In this document: piece after piece, positions 1 through 8,060 of the stretch
Position numbering within the stretch: the stretch's first letter is position 1
How the letters are laid out: each line of letters begins with the position of its first letter
NCBI GenBank assembly: GCA_965214625.1
Contig: OZ243962.1
Coordinates: 744,001-808,000, forward strand
From: G965214625 sp965214625
GTDB taxonomy: Bacteria > Pseudomonadota > Gammaproteobacteria > Arenicellales > Poriferihabitantaceae
DNA length: 64,000 nt
Direction of reading: 5' to 3'
The notes under the pieces: generated by a model
The model's database searches: none
What the model saw: the letters and a program-made list of their open reading frames with translations, nothing else
Told to the model about the DNA's origin: nothing
Translations under genes and position numbers: made by a program

Positions 1-537
1 TTTGCCGGGATCACCGAACTGTGGAACCTGAACAAACCGGTGATCGCCGCATTGAACGGACTGGCCATTGGAGGCGGATTTGAAATCGCCCTTGCCTGTG
101 ATCTAATTATCGCCGCAGAGCATGTCGAATTCGCGTTACCTGAACTTCCCCTCGGTATCATCCCAGATGCCGGCGCGGTCCAAAGACTGCCCAAGCGTGT
201 GCCTTACAATATTGCGCTGGAACTGCTGTATCTGGGACGACGCATGACCGCCAAAGAAGCCGCCCGATATGGGCTGGTGAACAAGGTGGTCGATCCCAGT
301 GAATTGATCGACTGTGCCAGAAATTGGGCTGAACAACTGGCTCAGGTCGCCCCCCTTGCCCTTCAGTCCATCAAGGAGGTGTTGCGGGCAATAGACGGCA
401 AGAGTACACAAAGCGCATTTCATACCATGCGCCATGATAAGCTTCCCAACTACCGGGCCATGCTCCGTTCCGGGGATGCCGAAGAGGGGGTCAAGGCATT
501 TGTTGAGAAAAGGAAGCCGGACTTCCAGGGAAACTGA
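1..537 (+). CDS. Enoyl-CoA hydratase/isomerase family protein, carnitinyl-CoA dehydratase-like (5' partial)
   Basis: Crotonase-fold enzyme whose reading frame is already open at base 1, so the N-terminus lies outside the window. The visible 178 residues include the oxyanion-hole stretch GLAIGGGFEIALACD and the following ELPLGIIPDAGAVQRLP segment, where crotonases carry an active-site acidic residue. The C-terminal helical region ends FVEKRKPDFQGN, as is usual for full-length crotonases, so the 3' end looks complete. It lies 2 bases upstream of an L-carnitine dehydrogenase gene and probably shares its transcript. That neighbour suggests a carnitinyl-CoA or crotonobetainyl-CoA substrate, but family members are hard to separate by sequence. 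Crotonase family membership is sure; the substrate is inferred from context. Confidence 0.85.
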   Translation, partial: FAGITELWNLNKPVIAALNGLAIGGGFEIALACDLIIAAEHVEFALPELPLGIIPDAGAVQRLPKRVPYNIALELLYLGRRMTAKEAARYGLVNKVVDPSELIDCARNWAEQLAQVAPLALQSIKEVLRAIDGKSTQSAFHTMRHDKLPNYRAMLRSGDAEEGVKAFVEKRKPDFQGN

Positions 538-539
538 CC

Positions 540-1493
540 ATGTTGACCCGATCACCCACTGAGGTAAAAAACATCGCCTGTATCGGTGCCGGCCCGATCG
601 GCGGCGGATGGACCGCCCACTTTCTGGCACAAGGTTATCGGGTGAAAACGTACTTGCATGACGCAGCTGAGATCGCCGCACTTGAGAATCTGCTGGAAAC
701 TGCCTGGGGAAGCTTGACCGAAATGGGTTTGGCGACTGATGCCTCTTTGGATCATTTCAGCTGGACAACTGTCCTTGAAGAAGCGGTCTCAGAGGCGGAG
801 TTCATTCAAGAGAGTATTCCGGAAGTCTTGGCGCTCAAGCAGACACTCTATCAGCAACTGGGAAACCTCGTCGATCCGCAGGTCGTCATTGCATCGAGCA
901 CCTCCGGATTGTCCATGAGCGATATCCAGTCCGACTGTTCAACGCCTCAAAGAACCGTTGTCGGGCATCCGTTCAACCCGCCTTATCTGTTGCCGTTGGT
1001 CGAAATGATTGGCGGGAAAGCGACCGCCCCGCACACGGTTGAGTGGACCCGGCAGTTCTACGAGACCGCCGGGAAAGCACCCTTGATACTGAAAAAGGAG
1101 GTCCCCGGGTTCATTGCAACCCGCCTGCAGGAAGCAATCTGGCGCGAAGCCCTGCATATGATTGCCAACGGCGAAGCCACGGTTGAACAAATCGATCAGG
1201 CAATAGTCAATGGACCCGGTCCCCGCTGGGCACTGATGGGGCCTTGTGAAATTTTCCATATTGGAGGCGGTGAAGGCGGAATGGCGTACTGCCTCGAGCA
1301 ATTCGGCCCTGCCCTCAAACTCCCCTGGACAAGATTAGCCGCACCTGCGTTGACCCGCAAACTGAAAGACACCCTCATCGACGGCTGCCTCGAGATGACA
1401 GATCACCAGAATTTCACGTCGTTAAGCCAAAAACTGAACAACGGACTGGTCGAAATCGCGAAAACGAAGAAAAGACTGGACACGCCGGATTAA
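540..1493 (+). CDS. L-carnitine dehydrogenase (3-hydroxyacyl-CoA dehydrogenase superfamily)
   Basis: NAD-dependent dehydrogenase expected to oxidise L-carnitine to 3-dehydrocarnitine. The 317 residues begin with a Rossmann dinucleotide motif GAGPIGGG at residues 16-23. The superfamily catalytic signature GHPFNPPYLLPLVEM follows, with the candidate catalytic histidine at 143. The C-terminal domain carries the PGFIATRLQEAIWREALHM segment typical of the family. The length fits stand-alone L-carnitine dehydrogenases rather than longer CoA-dependent multifunctional enzymes. It starts 2 bases after the crotonase-like gene and converges on a BKACE gene 42 bases downstream, the enzyme family that cleaves dehydrocarnitine. 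That pairing is the main support for the substrate; a different short 3-hydroxyacid is the alternative. Confidence 0.82.
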   Translation: MLTRSPTEVKNIACIGAGPIGGGWTAHFLAQGYRVKTYLHDAAEIAALENLLETAWGSLTEMGLATDASLDHFSWTTVLEEAVSEAEFIQESIPEVLALKQTLYQQLGNLVDPQVVIASSTSGLSMSDIQSDCSTPQRTVVGHPFNPPYLLPLVEMIGGKATAPHTVEWTRQFYETAGKAPLILKKEVPGFIATRLQEAIWREALHMIANGEATVEQIDQAIVNGPGPRWALMGPCEIFHIGGGEGGMAYCLEQFGPALKLPWTRLAAPALTRKLKDTLIDGCLEMTDHQNFTSLSQKLNNGLVEIAKTKKRLDTPD

Positions 1494-1535
1494 TGCCTCC
1501 GGCTGTTGCTGACGGCTTGACGGGCAAACCGTCGT

Positions 1536-2414
1536 TCAGGACAAACCCAGTTTTTGCCTGGCCTCGGCAGCAGAAAGCACCTTTGCGCCCAACCGATTGA
1601 TAATCTCCACGGCCCTTTCGACCAGCATTGCATTGGTGGCCAAGACACCACGGTCCAGATAGAGATTGTCTTCCAACCCCACCCGTACATTGCCTCCCAA
1701 CAACACCGCCTGGGCCACCATTGGCATCTGCATACGGGAAATACCAAAACCGGCCCAGATCGCATCATTCGGCAATGCCTGTTTCATCGCAGCCATCGTT
1801 TCAGTATCGGCACCAGCTCCCCACGGAATGCCCAGACAAATCTGAAACAGTGGCGGAACATCCACCAGCCCCTCGTCAATCAATGCCCGGGCAAGTCGGA
1901 TCTGGCCAAGATCAAAGACCTCCAATTCCGGTTTAACACCCAATGTCTGCACAGTTTTTGCCATCTTTCTCAAAAAGGGTGCCGTATTGATATAGGTATC
2001 ATTGCCATTCCCGAAGTTCATCGTTCCACAATCCAGACTGCAAATATCCGGCATGCAGTCAACCACATGTAACAGGCGCTCCTCCGGTCCAACCATGTCG
2101 GTTCCCGTACCCGGCAGGGAGGGATTTTCACTGTCGGGCACCCAGTCACCACCCATCCCTGCGGTCAAATTGATGATGACATCGATTCCACTGTCCCTGA
2201 TTCTCTCCACTGCTTCTTTGAACAACGCAGGATCGCGGGAACCCTGGCCGGTCTCGGGGTCGCGAACGTGCACATGTACAACAGCAGCTCCGGCTTGAGC
2301 GGCCTCGATGGCCGCAGTGGCAATCTGGGTCGGTGTAATGGGAACCAATGCACTTTTTCCAGTGGTATCTCCTGCTCCCGTAACCGCACAGGTAACAATC
2401 ACTTCATGATTCAT
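1536..2414 (-). CDS. Beta-keto acid cleavage enzyme (BKACE/DUF849), probable 3-dehydrocarnitine cleavage
   Basis: BKACE enzymes condense a beta-keto acid with acetyl-CoA and split it to acetoacetate plus a new acyl-CoA. With 3-dehydrocarnitine the products are acetoacetate and betainyl-CoA, which gives glycine betaine. The 292-residue protein has a TIM-barrel-like layout with the metal-ligand motif HVHVRDPETG (His 47 and His 49), the NLTAGMGG strand, and the C-terminal VGLEDNLYLDRG motif carrying the conserved acidic residue. It converges on the L-carnitine dehydrogenase gene, which is why I favour dehydrocarnitine over other keto acids. A short GACGG/CCGTC hairpin at 1519-1533 lies between the two genes but has no T-tract, so I do not call it a terminator. 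Family assignment is firm; the substrate is contextual. Confidence 0.82.
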   Translation of the reverse strand: MNHEVIVTCAVTGAGDTTGKSALVPITPTQIATAAIEAAQAGAAVVHVHVRDPETGQGSRDPALFKEAVERIRDSGIDVIINLTAGMGGDWVPDSENPSLPGTGTDMVGPEERLLHVVDCMPDICSLDCGTMNFGNGNDTYINTAPFLRKMAKTVQTLGVKPELEVFDLGQIRLARALIDEGLVDVPPLFQICLGIPWGAGADTETMAAMKQALPNDAIWAGFGISRMQMPMVAQAVLLGGNVRVGLEDNLYLDRGVLATNAMLVERAVEIINRLGAKVLSAAEARQKLGLS

Positions 2415-2544
2415 GGCATTTCTCGTCAGACCTATCGTAAAAGGAAAATTCTAGCAGACTCCTGGGCATTTAAATATGACTCTTCACTACCAAAGACAAT
2501 CTATACCGCAGCACAAGACATGTTCGGGGAAACCGGCTTGTCCT

Positions 2545-3315
2545 TCACGATTGTTTTTCAACCAGTTGCTTCAGCGATCTCAACTCGCCAAGAATAACCT
2601 GTTGTTGTGCATGCAATGCTTTTCTTTCCTCATTGGCATGATCTTCATGCTCGGTTTGCATGGCAGATACGATGATCCCGATAAACAGATTGAGAACGGT
2701 AAATGAAGTACACAAGATAAATGCAATAAAGAAAATCCAGGCATAGGGAAACTCGGTCATGACCGGTCTGACGATGCCCATTGACCAGCTTTCGAGTGTC
2801 ATGATCTGAAAAAGTGAGTAGGCCGAATGGCCAATTGAACCAAACCAGTCCGGAAAAACACCCCCATAGAGTTTGGTTGCCATCACCGAAAACACATAAA
2901 ACACCAATAGCAGTAACAGCATGATTGATCCCATCCCGGGCAAGGCAGCAATCAGTCCCCCGACGACCTTGCGTAATGAGGGAACAATACTGATCAGCCG
3001 CAGGACTCTCAAGATACGCAGTGCCCGCAATACCGACAGATTGCCGGTGGCAGGCATAAGGGCGATGCCAACAATGATAAAATCGAACACGCGCCATGGG
3101 TCTTTGACGAATGACAGCCGATAAACAAACATCCGAACCAGCACTTCAGCAGTAAAAATGGCAAGGACGACGCGGTCCATGATGGTCAGAAACGGGCCAA
3201 GCGTGCGCATCACATCGGGGTCTGTCTCCAATCCCAGTGTAATGGCATTAATCACGATCAGTACCAGTATCGCGGATTCAAAACGGGGGTTTTCGATGAT
3301 GGCTTTTAGCTTCAT
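2545..3315 (-). CDS. Bacterial voltage-gated sodium channel (NaChBac/NavAb family)
   Basis: Single-domain, six-helix cation channel of 256 residues that would assemble as a tetramer in the inner membrane. The S4 voltage sensor shows arginines every third residue (R97, R100, R103, R106 in RALRILRVLR). The pore carries the selectivity filter TLESWSM at 173-179, the filter known from NavAb and NavMs and close to NaChBac. After S6 (about residues 193-217) comes a charged C-terminal helix (TEHEDHANEERKALHAQQ onward), the usual coiled-coil tetramerisation tail. The glutamate in TLESW is the high-field-strength sodium site in characterised homologues. It sits alone, with no operon partner. The known role in related bacteria is sodium entry linked to motility or pH homeostasis; the role here is not shown by the sequence. 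Confidence 0.93.
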   Translation of the reverse strand: MKLKAIIENPRFESAILVLIVINAITLGLETDPDVMRTLGPFLTIMDRVVLAIFTAEVLVRMFVYRLSFVKDPWRVFDFIIVGIALMPATGNLSVLRALRILRVLRLISIVPSLRKVVGGLIAALPGMGSIMLLLLLVFYVFSVMATKLYGGVFPDWFGSIGHSAYSLFQIMTLESWSMGIVRPVMTEFPYAWIFFIAFILCTSFTVLNLFIGIIVSAMQTEHEDHANEERKALHAQQQVILGELRSLKQLVEKQS

Positions 3316-3798
3316 ACTGATATCTAATGAGGTAAAAAGAGATATATGGGTTCTGGTAACAATGTTTTAAACGGCCTCAACCTGTCAACCAGGCCAAGCA
3401 GCGTATCTTGCAGAAAGAACACGGAACCCGGAGGAGGGCAATGGTGCACACAACCGCAGCGAGCACCACCATTGGACCTGATAAAGCATCACAATGCCAA
3501 GCATCTGCTCGGTTCGCCCTTTAACGGGCATGCGGTCTGGTGCATATGCAGTGTGGTACACGCCTTATCCATCCCGGCTTCGATGCGGGCAGGCCCCTGA
3601 CCGCTGACCTGCCCCGCCCTTAGCACGGTGACCGCATTATACACCACACGATCGGCCAGCCCCGCTCCCCGCCGCCGATACAATTTCGATAACAAACCAT
3701 GGAATCGATATCATTTGACATCGGCAAGAAAACACCTTGCTGATGTATTTCATCATCTCGGTCAAATCAGACATAATGGGCACAACCAGTCCGGTTTT
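3316..3798. other. Intergenic region between divergent channel and dehydrogenase genes
   Basis: This 480-base stretch separates the start of the sodium channel gene (minus) from the start of the exported dehydrogenase (plus). An open frame runs through its right half into the dehydrogenase, but it lacks a signal peptide or family similarity, so I treat it as upstream DNA. I see no tRNA, terminator or clear repeat. It probably carries both promoters. Confidence 0.5.
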
Positions 3799-5070
3799 AT
3801 GATCATGTCCATCACCAACACTCGTTCTCTTTGGTCACGCCACTCGCTGGCCACTTCGTATTGCAAAGTCGTGTTCCTGGCAGGACTCCTTGTTGCTTTC
3901 GAAAGTTTGACCTGTCAGGCCATTTTTGCAGACAAACACGATGGGTTCGTCGAAAACGTCAGAAAATCCTTCAGCGTGGCAGGCTATCAGTTTGAGATTA
4001 CCCATCCTCAAGTACTGACCCTGGAGGCGCTCAATCTCGACCTCAATCAACCCAGAATCCTGTTTTTCCATGGCCAACGCTTGTTCGTCGGTTCAAAGTC
4101 CGGCGAAGTGTACTGGCTTGACCCTCCCTATCAAAAGGCAAACGTGCTGGTCACGCTCGACCGTTATCCTCACAGCGTGGTGGTCCGCGACAACATGATC
4201 TATATTGCCCGAACGAATGGCATCTATCGCGCTCCTTATTCCGCCGAAACCCGACAACTTGATGACCGGGACATTGCCCTGTTTGTGTCACTGCCCGGCG
4301 GCGGAGGCCACAACAGCCGCACCCTTAAACTGGGCCCGGACCGACGACTGTATGTGAGCCTGGGTATTCGGGGAAATTGTAGTGATGAATACCTCGATTA
4401 CCGCTATCCGGTCAGTTTGCGCCGCGGTGGAATACTGGTCATTGATGAATCGGGTGACCATCCGACGCTGGTGCCCTACGGAACCGGGTTGCGTAACCCG
4501 GTGGGATTTGACTGGCATCCGAAAACTCAGATGATGTATGCCAGCAATAATGGCCCTGACCATCTGGGCTACCATCAGCCACCGGAGTATTTTTCAAAAA
4601 TCACGCCCGGTTCATTTCACGGGATGCCGTGGTTCCAGTTTGACGGGCATACCATCCACAGGGATTCATGTGTTGATTCAGCCCCACCGGGTCAGCAGAC
4701 AGATATCCCCTTGCCGGTCGTGACCTTTCCCGCCCGGATTGCCCCCATGGATATCCATTTTGTTGACAATCGCACCCTGCTTGAACCGTACTATGGAAAC
4801 GCCATTGTCGCCTTGCACGGCTCTTGGGCAACCGATACCAGCAACAGCAACGGTGGACCGGCCAGCCGGCGACATCCGAAACTGGTGATGGTCAGATTCG
4901 ATCACGGAGTCGCAAAGGATGTCGGCGACTTGCTGACCGGCTTTCAATTGCCGGATGGAAGAAGATGGGCACGCCCCGTCGGCGTGGCGATTGGGCCCGA
5001 CGGCCATATCTATTTTACCAGTGACGCAGGGATAGAGGGGCTTTACCGGCTGAGGGTAAAACCACAGTGA
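3799..5070 (+). CDS. Exported sorbosone/glucose dehydrogenase-like beta-propeller protein
   Basis: Soluble PQQ-type sugar dehydrogenase family (GSDH) protein, expected in the periplasm. Starting at 3799 (or the second ATG at 3805) gives a hydrophobic stretch VVFLAGLLVAFESLTCQA followed by a plausible cleavage site near ADKHDG. The propeller shows family landmarks: YVSLGIRGNCSDEYLDYRYP, LRNPVGFDWHP, MYASNNGPDHLG, YGNAIVALHGSW and the last blade RPVGVAIGPDGHIYFTSDAG. These resemble L-sorbosone dehydrogenases more than soluble glucose dehydrogenase. The open frame extends upstream to 3628, but that extension has no signal peptide, so I reject it. No PQQ synthesis genes are in the window. The substrate is unknown. 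Confidence 0.8.
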   Translation: MIMSITNTRSLWSRHSLATSYCKVVFLAGLLVAFESLTCQAIFADKHDGFVENVRKSFSVAGYQFEITHPQVLTLEALNLDLNQPRILFFHGQRLFVGSKSGEVYWLDPPYQKANVLVTLDRYPHSVVVRDNMIYIARTNGIYRAPYSAETRQLDDRDIALFVSLPGGGGHNSRTLKLGPDRRLYVSLGIRGNCSDEYLDYRYPVSLRRGGILVIDESGDHPTLVPYGTGLRNPVGFDWHPKTQMMYASNNGPDHLGYHQPPEYFSKITPGSFHGMPWFQFDGHTIHRDSCVDSAPPGQQTDIPLPVVTFPARIAPMDIHFVDNRTLLEPYYGNAIVALHGSWATDTSNSNGGPASRRHPKLVMVRFDHGVAKDVGDLLTGFQLPDGRRWARPVGVAIGPDGHIYFTSDAGIEGLYRLRVKPQ

Positions 5071-5310
5071 ATCCGATATGCTGACCCTTGCGATAACCCG
5101 CGACGTTCACCCAGCGTCCGGTATGGACCCGAAAACCGACGATCATCAATCATCGTTAATCTGTCTTGCGCTCCAGTCGGGGCACAACTGCATCATAACT
5201 GAAACGGCAAGACACAGACCGGGTTGGAGCCGACCCAAGATGCGTTTGGCGTAACCATTCCCGAACTCCCCTGTTCAGTCATATTGTGGATCACACTATG
5301 GCTGGAGCCA

Positions 5311-6393
5311 CTATAACGACGTCTTCTCGGCAACGTCGGCATGATATTTGTCGGCAATTTTCGGGTAGCTTCTGGTCCAGCGCTGCCAGTATTTATAACC
5401 GAATATGTCCGGTATTTGGTCACTCGCCATCCCATCAATCCCCTTCGCCATCTCTTCTCTTGAGGCCATCAATCCCGCTCCGCGATGGCTGGGGCTGTTG
5501 TTCACCTTGTCAAGATAGACGGTCGAAAGGGGAAGAGGATGCAGTCGCGTATTCAGATCGGGACTGTAAAAAAACGCGGACGAATACCGGGTTCTCGTTG
5601 CGCTATTGATGACCCGATGGGGCGTGGCAACAAAATAATTGCTTGTCATCACCTGCAGGAGTTCACCGATATTGACCACCAGACTACCATCAAGTGGCGG
5701 GATGGCAATCCAGTCTCCTCGCATTGACCTTGCCTCCAACCCTGCGACATCGTCTTGTAACAACAATGTCAGGAATCCTGAATCCTTGTGTCTGCCAACG
5801 CCCTGCAGACCCGGCTTTCCCGGAGGATATTGAATCAACTTCAGATAGGGAGAAGGCTCATCACCGAATGCCGCCTGCAGGCTGTTTCCCGGCAAATCCA
5901 AAGACAGCGACATGAGTTGCAACAAGTGCTTCGACAATGAGGAAAGTCGATTAAAAAAGTCTTCGACAACACTCCTGAATCCCGGCAGGTCGGCTTCATT
6001 CGGCCATTGGTTCGGACCGATCAAACGTAAATAATAGGGGTCGGGATTGGGAACAGGCGCCTTGTCTACGCCCAGGTCAAGTTGTTCTCGATAATCGACC
6101 TGATTGTTCGTCAACTCGGAACCGAGCCTTTCCCAGCCCCGATAGTGTGGCGAGTTTGCCTTGTCAAGTGACGCTTTGATGGATTCAGGGAGTGCAAAAA
6201 ACCGCTTTGTCATCGACAGGTACCGTTGGCAGACAGCGGCCGGAATGGAATGATTCACAACATAGAAAAATCCAACCGAATGACAAATATCCCCTATTGT
6301 TCTTGCCAGTGCCTTTTTCGAACATCCACTCCCCGAGAAGCAGGACGCCATATCAACAACAGGGATTGATTCTGTCTCAGAGGGTGCTATCAT
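5311..6393 (-). CDS. 2-oxoglutarate/Fe(II)-dependent oxygenase, isopenicillin-N-synthase-like
   Basis: Non-haem iron oxygenase of 360 residues with the two family domains: an N-terminal DIOX_N part (IPVVDMASCF; CHSVGFFYVVNH) and a C-terminal double-stranded beta-helix. The iron triad is visible as H202 and D204 (GRHKDSGFLTLLLQDD) and H259 (ATPHRVINS). R269 in RTRYSSAFFY is the expected 2-oxoglutarate carboxylate anchor. I chose the ATG at 6393 because the longer frame begins with TTG at 6408. This leaves 42 bases to the divergent hspQ start, so the two promoters must overlap. Enzymes of this class hydroxylate or desaturate small molecules; nothing nearby fixes the substrate. Confidence 0.83.
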   Translation of the reverse strand: MIAPSETESIPVVDMASCFSGSGCSKKALARTIGDICHSVGFFYVVNHSIPAAVCQRYLSMTKRFFALPESIKASLDKANSPHYRGWERLGSELTNNQVDYREQLDLGVDKAPVPNPDPYYLRLIGPNQWPNEADLPGFRSVVEDFFNRLSSLSKHLLQLMSLSLDLPGNSLQAAFGDEPSPYLKLIQYPPGKPGLQGVGRHKDSGFLTLLLQDDVAGLEARSMRGDWIAIPPLDGSLVVNIGELLQVMTSNYFVATPHRVINSATRTRYSSAFFYSPDLNTRLHPLPLSTVYLDKVNNSPSHRGAGLMASREEMAKGIDGMASDQIPDIFGYKYWQRWTRSYPKIADKYHADVAEKTSL

Positions 6394-6435
6394 TTCTCTC
6401 ACATACAATCTGATCGATTTATTATAACTGCGCTC

Positions 6436-6762
6436 ATGATAGTAACCTCAAAATTTCAATTAGGGCAGGTCGTACGTCATAAACTTTATTCCTTCAGGGG
6501 AATCATTTTCGATGTCGACCCCGAATTCAACAATACGGAAGAGTGGTATCAGAATATTCCCGAATCTGTCCGGCCGGCGAAAAATCAGCCATTTTATCAC
6601 CTGCTGGCAGAAAACGATGAAACTCAATATGTTGCCTATGTTTCAGAACAGAACCTACTGCCCGATGAAACCGGTCAACCGGTCGGTCACCCCCAGGTGA
6701 ATGATATGTTTGTCAGGGATGACAACGGTAACTACGCCTTGAAATCAGGGATTGCCCACTGA
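6436..6762 (+). CDS. hspQ: Heat shock protein HspQ
   Basis: Small cytoplasmic protein of 108 residues with the HspQ/YccV signature: KFQLGQVVRHKLYSFRGIIF, then DVDPEFNNTEEWY, QPFYHLLAEN and YVSEQNLLPDETG. In enterobacteria HspQ is a heat-inducible protein that acts as a specificity-enhancing factor for the Lon protease and affects DnaA turnover. Length and motif order fit the family end to end. It is transcribed alone, divergently from the oxygenase gene. A hairpin 66 bases past the stop codon (6828-6846) may act as its transcription end. Confidence 0.93.
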   Translation: MIVTSKFQLGQVVRHKLYSFRGIIFDVDPEFNNTEEWYQNIPESVRPAKNQPFYHLLAENDETQYVAYVSEQNLLPDETGQPVGHPQVNDMFVRDDNGNYALKSGIAH

Positions 6763-7175
6763 GCAGTTTAAGTCGCATTGATCTTCCAAAGAAACCAAAC
6801 CGCGCAATCGGATTGGGTTGGGATGGCTGACCGGCTTAGTCGGTCAACATGTTTGTCATCTTACTTACACAACGCAGCGATTGCACTTCATCCGTAATAT
6901 CGAGTAAAACCTCTCTCCACAGGGATGATGAGTAGATTATGGGTAGCGGACTTATCGCAATATCCGACCCGGGACTAGAACCGACCCGGAACCGTCACCA
7001 GTCCGATGGAGAAAATAAAGATTCCTGACCTTAATGGGGTTTGCCCCTTTCTCATCGCTCACTAGGTATCGACAGACAGCAGAACAGATGCGTCCCAAAA
7101 CTGCATCAGAAATGAAAGCATTATCGGGAGGCGGCATGTCCGTATTTTGCGAAGCCTGGCCCAGGCAATAACCGT
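6763..7175. other. Intergenic region between convergent hspQ and methyltransferase genes
   Basis: About 410 bases between two convergent genes. The only clear structure is the hairpin at 6828-6846. A 61-codon minus-strand frame at 6952-7137 shows no family features and is probably chance. The motif CCGACCCGG occurs twice within about 25 bases near 6964-6991. Confidence 0.4.
6828..6846. terminator. Hairpin downstream of hspQ, possible terminator
   Basis: Perfect 6-bp stem TGACCG/CGGTCA with a 7-base loop. It lies between convergent genes and could serve either strand. There is no T-tract, so termination is a guess. Confidence 0.3.
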
Positions 7176-7958
7176 CTACCGGGGTTTTGTCGCTTTCCAG
7201 TGCGTCGGTCTCAACTCACCCCTGTCAAGCACCACCAGCATCGCCTCCCAAACCGCTATTCCCTGATCGGCCGACGTTTTCCCAATCTTGTCGACCAGTC
7301 GGCGATACATCGAACCAGATAGTGTGGCATGTTCCTGCTTGGCGACTTCCCGGTACCATGCATTGCGGTCATTGAAATGGAGATCAACAAACCCTGCGTT
7401 CACCAGTGCCGTACGATACTCTGTCAGGCTGCCCATTCCAAACCCGAGATCTTCCAGCTCGATATAGTGCGCTAACTCAGCGGAAACCGGTCCCTCGCTC
7501 TTCATCCAGTCACTGGCAATGAACTGACCGCCTGGCCTTAAAACACGATACGCCTGCTGCGCAATAAACTGCTTGTCAGCGATATGAATAATTGCATCTT
7601 TACTGAAAACCACATCAAAAGACGCTTCTTCAAAAGGCAATTCGCCGGCCTCGACATGCTGAAAAGACAATCGGTCGTACAGTTCCCGTCGCTGGGCCCG
7701 CGAGACGGCCTTTGTGATCACAGAGGCTTCAACATCAATCCCGACAATGTGGCCCGCACGATGCTGTTCAACCAGCAATTGGTCAATACCGCCGGTACCA
7801 CAACCGATATCCAGAATCCTTTTGCCTTCAAGCGATACGCCCTCAACCAATTTGGCGACTTCATCAGGCCCACCCGGGGACAAATACCCCTCGCCCCAGA
7901 TCATCTCCAGCAAACTGACCAGATTATCATCATATTCCTGGTGGTCTGACAACTCCAT
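7176..7958 (-). CDS. SAM-dependent methyltransferase, phosphoethanolamine N-methyltransferase-like
   Basis: Class I methyltransferase of 260 residues. The SAM-binding motif I is ILDIGCGTGGID (about 48-59), followed by GIDVEA and the motif SFDVVFSKDAIIHI. Beyond the generic fold, several segments resemble the protist/nematode/plant phosphoethanolamine methyltransferases (PMT). These are EYDDN with Tyr 9, GEGYLSPGG, the SKDAIIHI segment with His 125, and a C-terminus ending WKATKPR. In Plasmodium PMT a Tyr and a His at equivalent places form the catalytic latch, and both appear kept. I chose the ATG at 7958 because AGGAGG lies 5 bases upstream; a GTG at 7964 would overlap that site. The reaction would be stepwise methylation of phosphoethanolamine toward phosphocholine. 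A sarcosine or other small-amine methyltransferase is the alternative. Confidence 0.7.
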   Translation of the reverse strand: MELSDHQEYDDNLVSLLEMIWGEGYLSPGGPDEVAKLVEGVSLEGKRILDIGCGTGGIDQLLVEQHRAGHIVGIDVEASVITKAVSRAQRRELYDRLSFQHVEAGELPFEEASFDVVFSKDAIIHIADKQFIAQQAYRVLRPGGQFIASDWMKSEGPVSAELAHYIELEDLGFGMGSLTEYRTALVNAGFVDLHFNDRNAWYREVAKQEHATLSGSMYRRLVDKIGKTSADQGIAVWEAMLVVLDRGELRPTHWKATKPR

Positions 7959-8060
7959 ACTCACCTCCTATTTTGTATCATTCAAATTCATCCACCAACA
8001 CTCATGACGGGTCTCCCGTCACATTACCGGTATTCACTTTGAACCAAATGCTGCATGACA

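Noticed and set aside
1494..1535. Bidirectional terminator between the carnitine genes
   Set aside because: The GACGG/CCGTC stem is short and has no T-tract on either strand.
3628..3798. Upstream extension of the exported dehydrogenase frame
   Set aside because: It would bury the signal peptide in the interior; ATGs at 3799/3805 give a normal secretory N-terminus.
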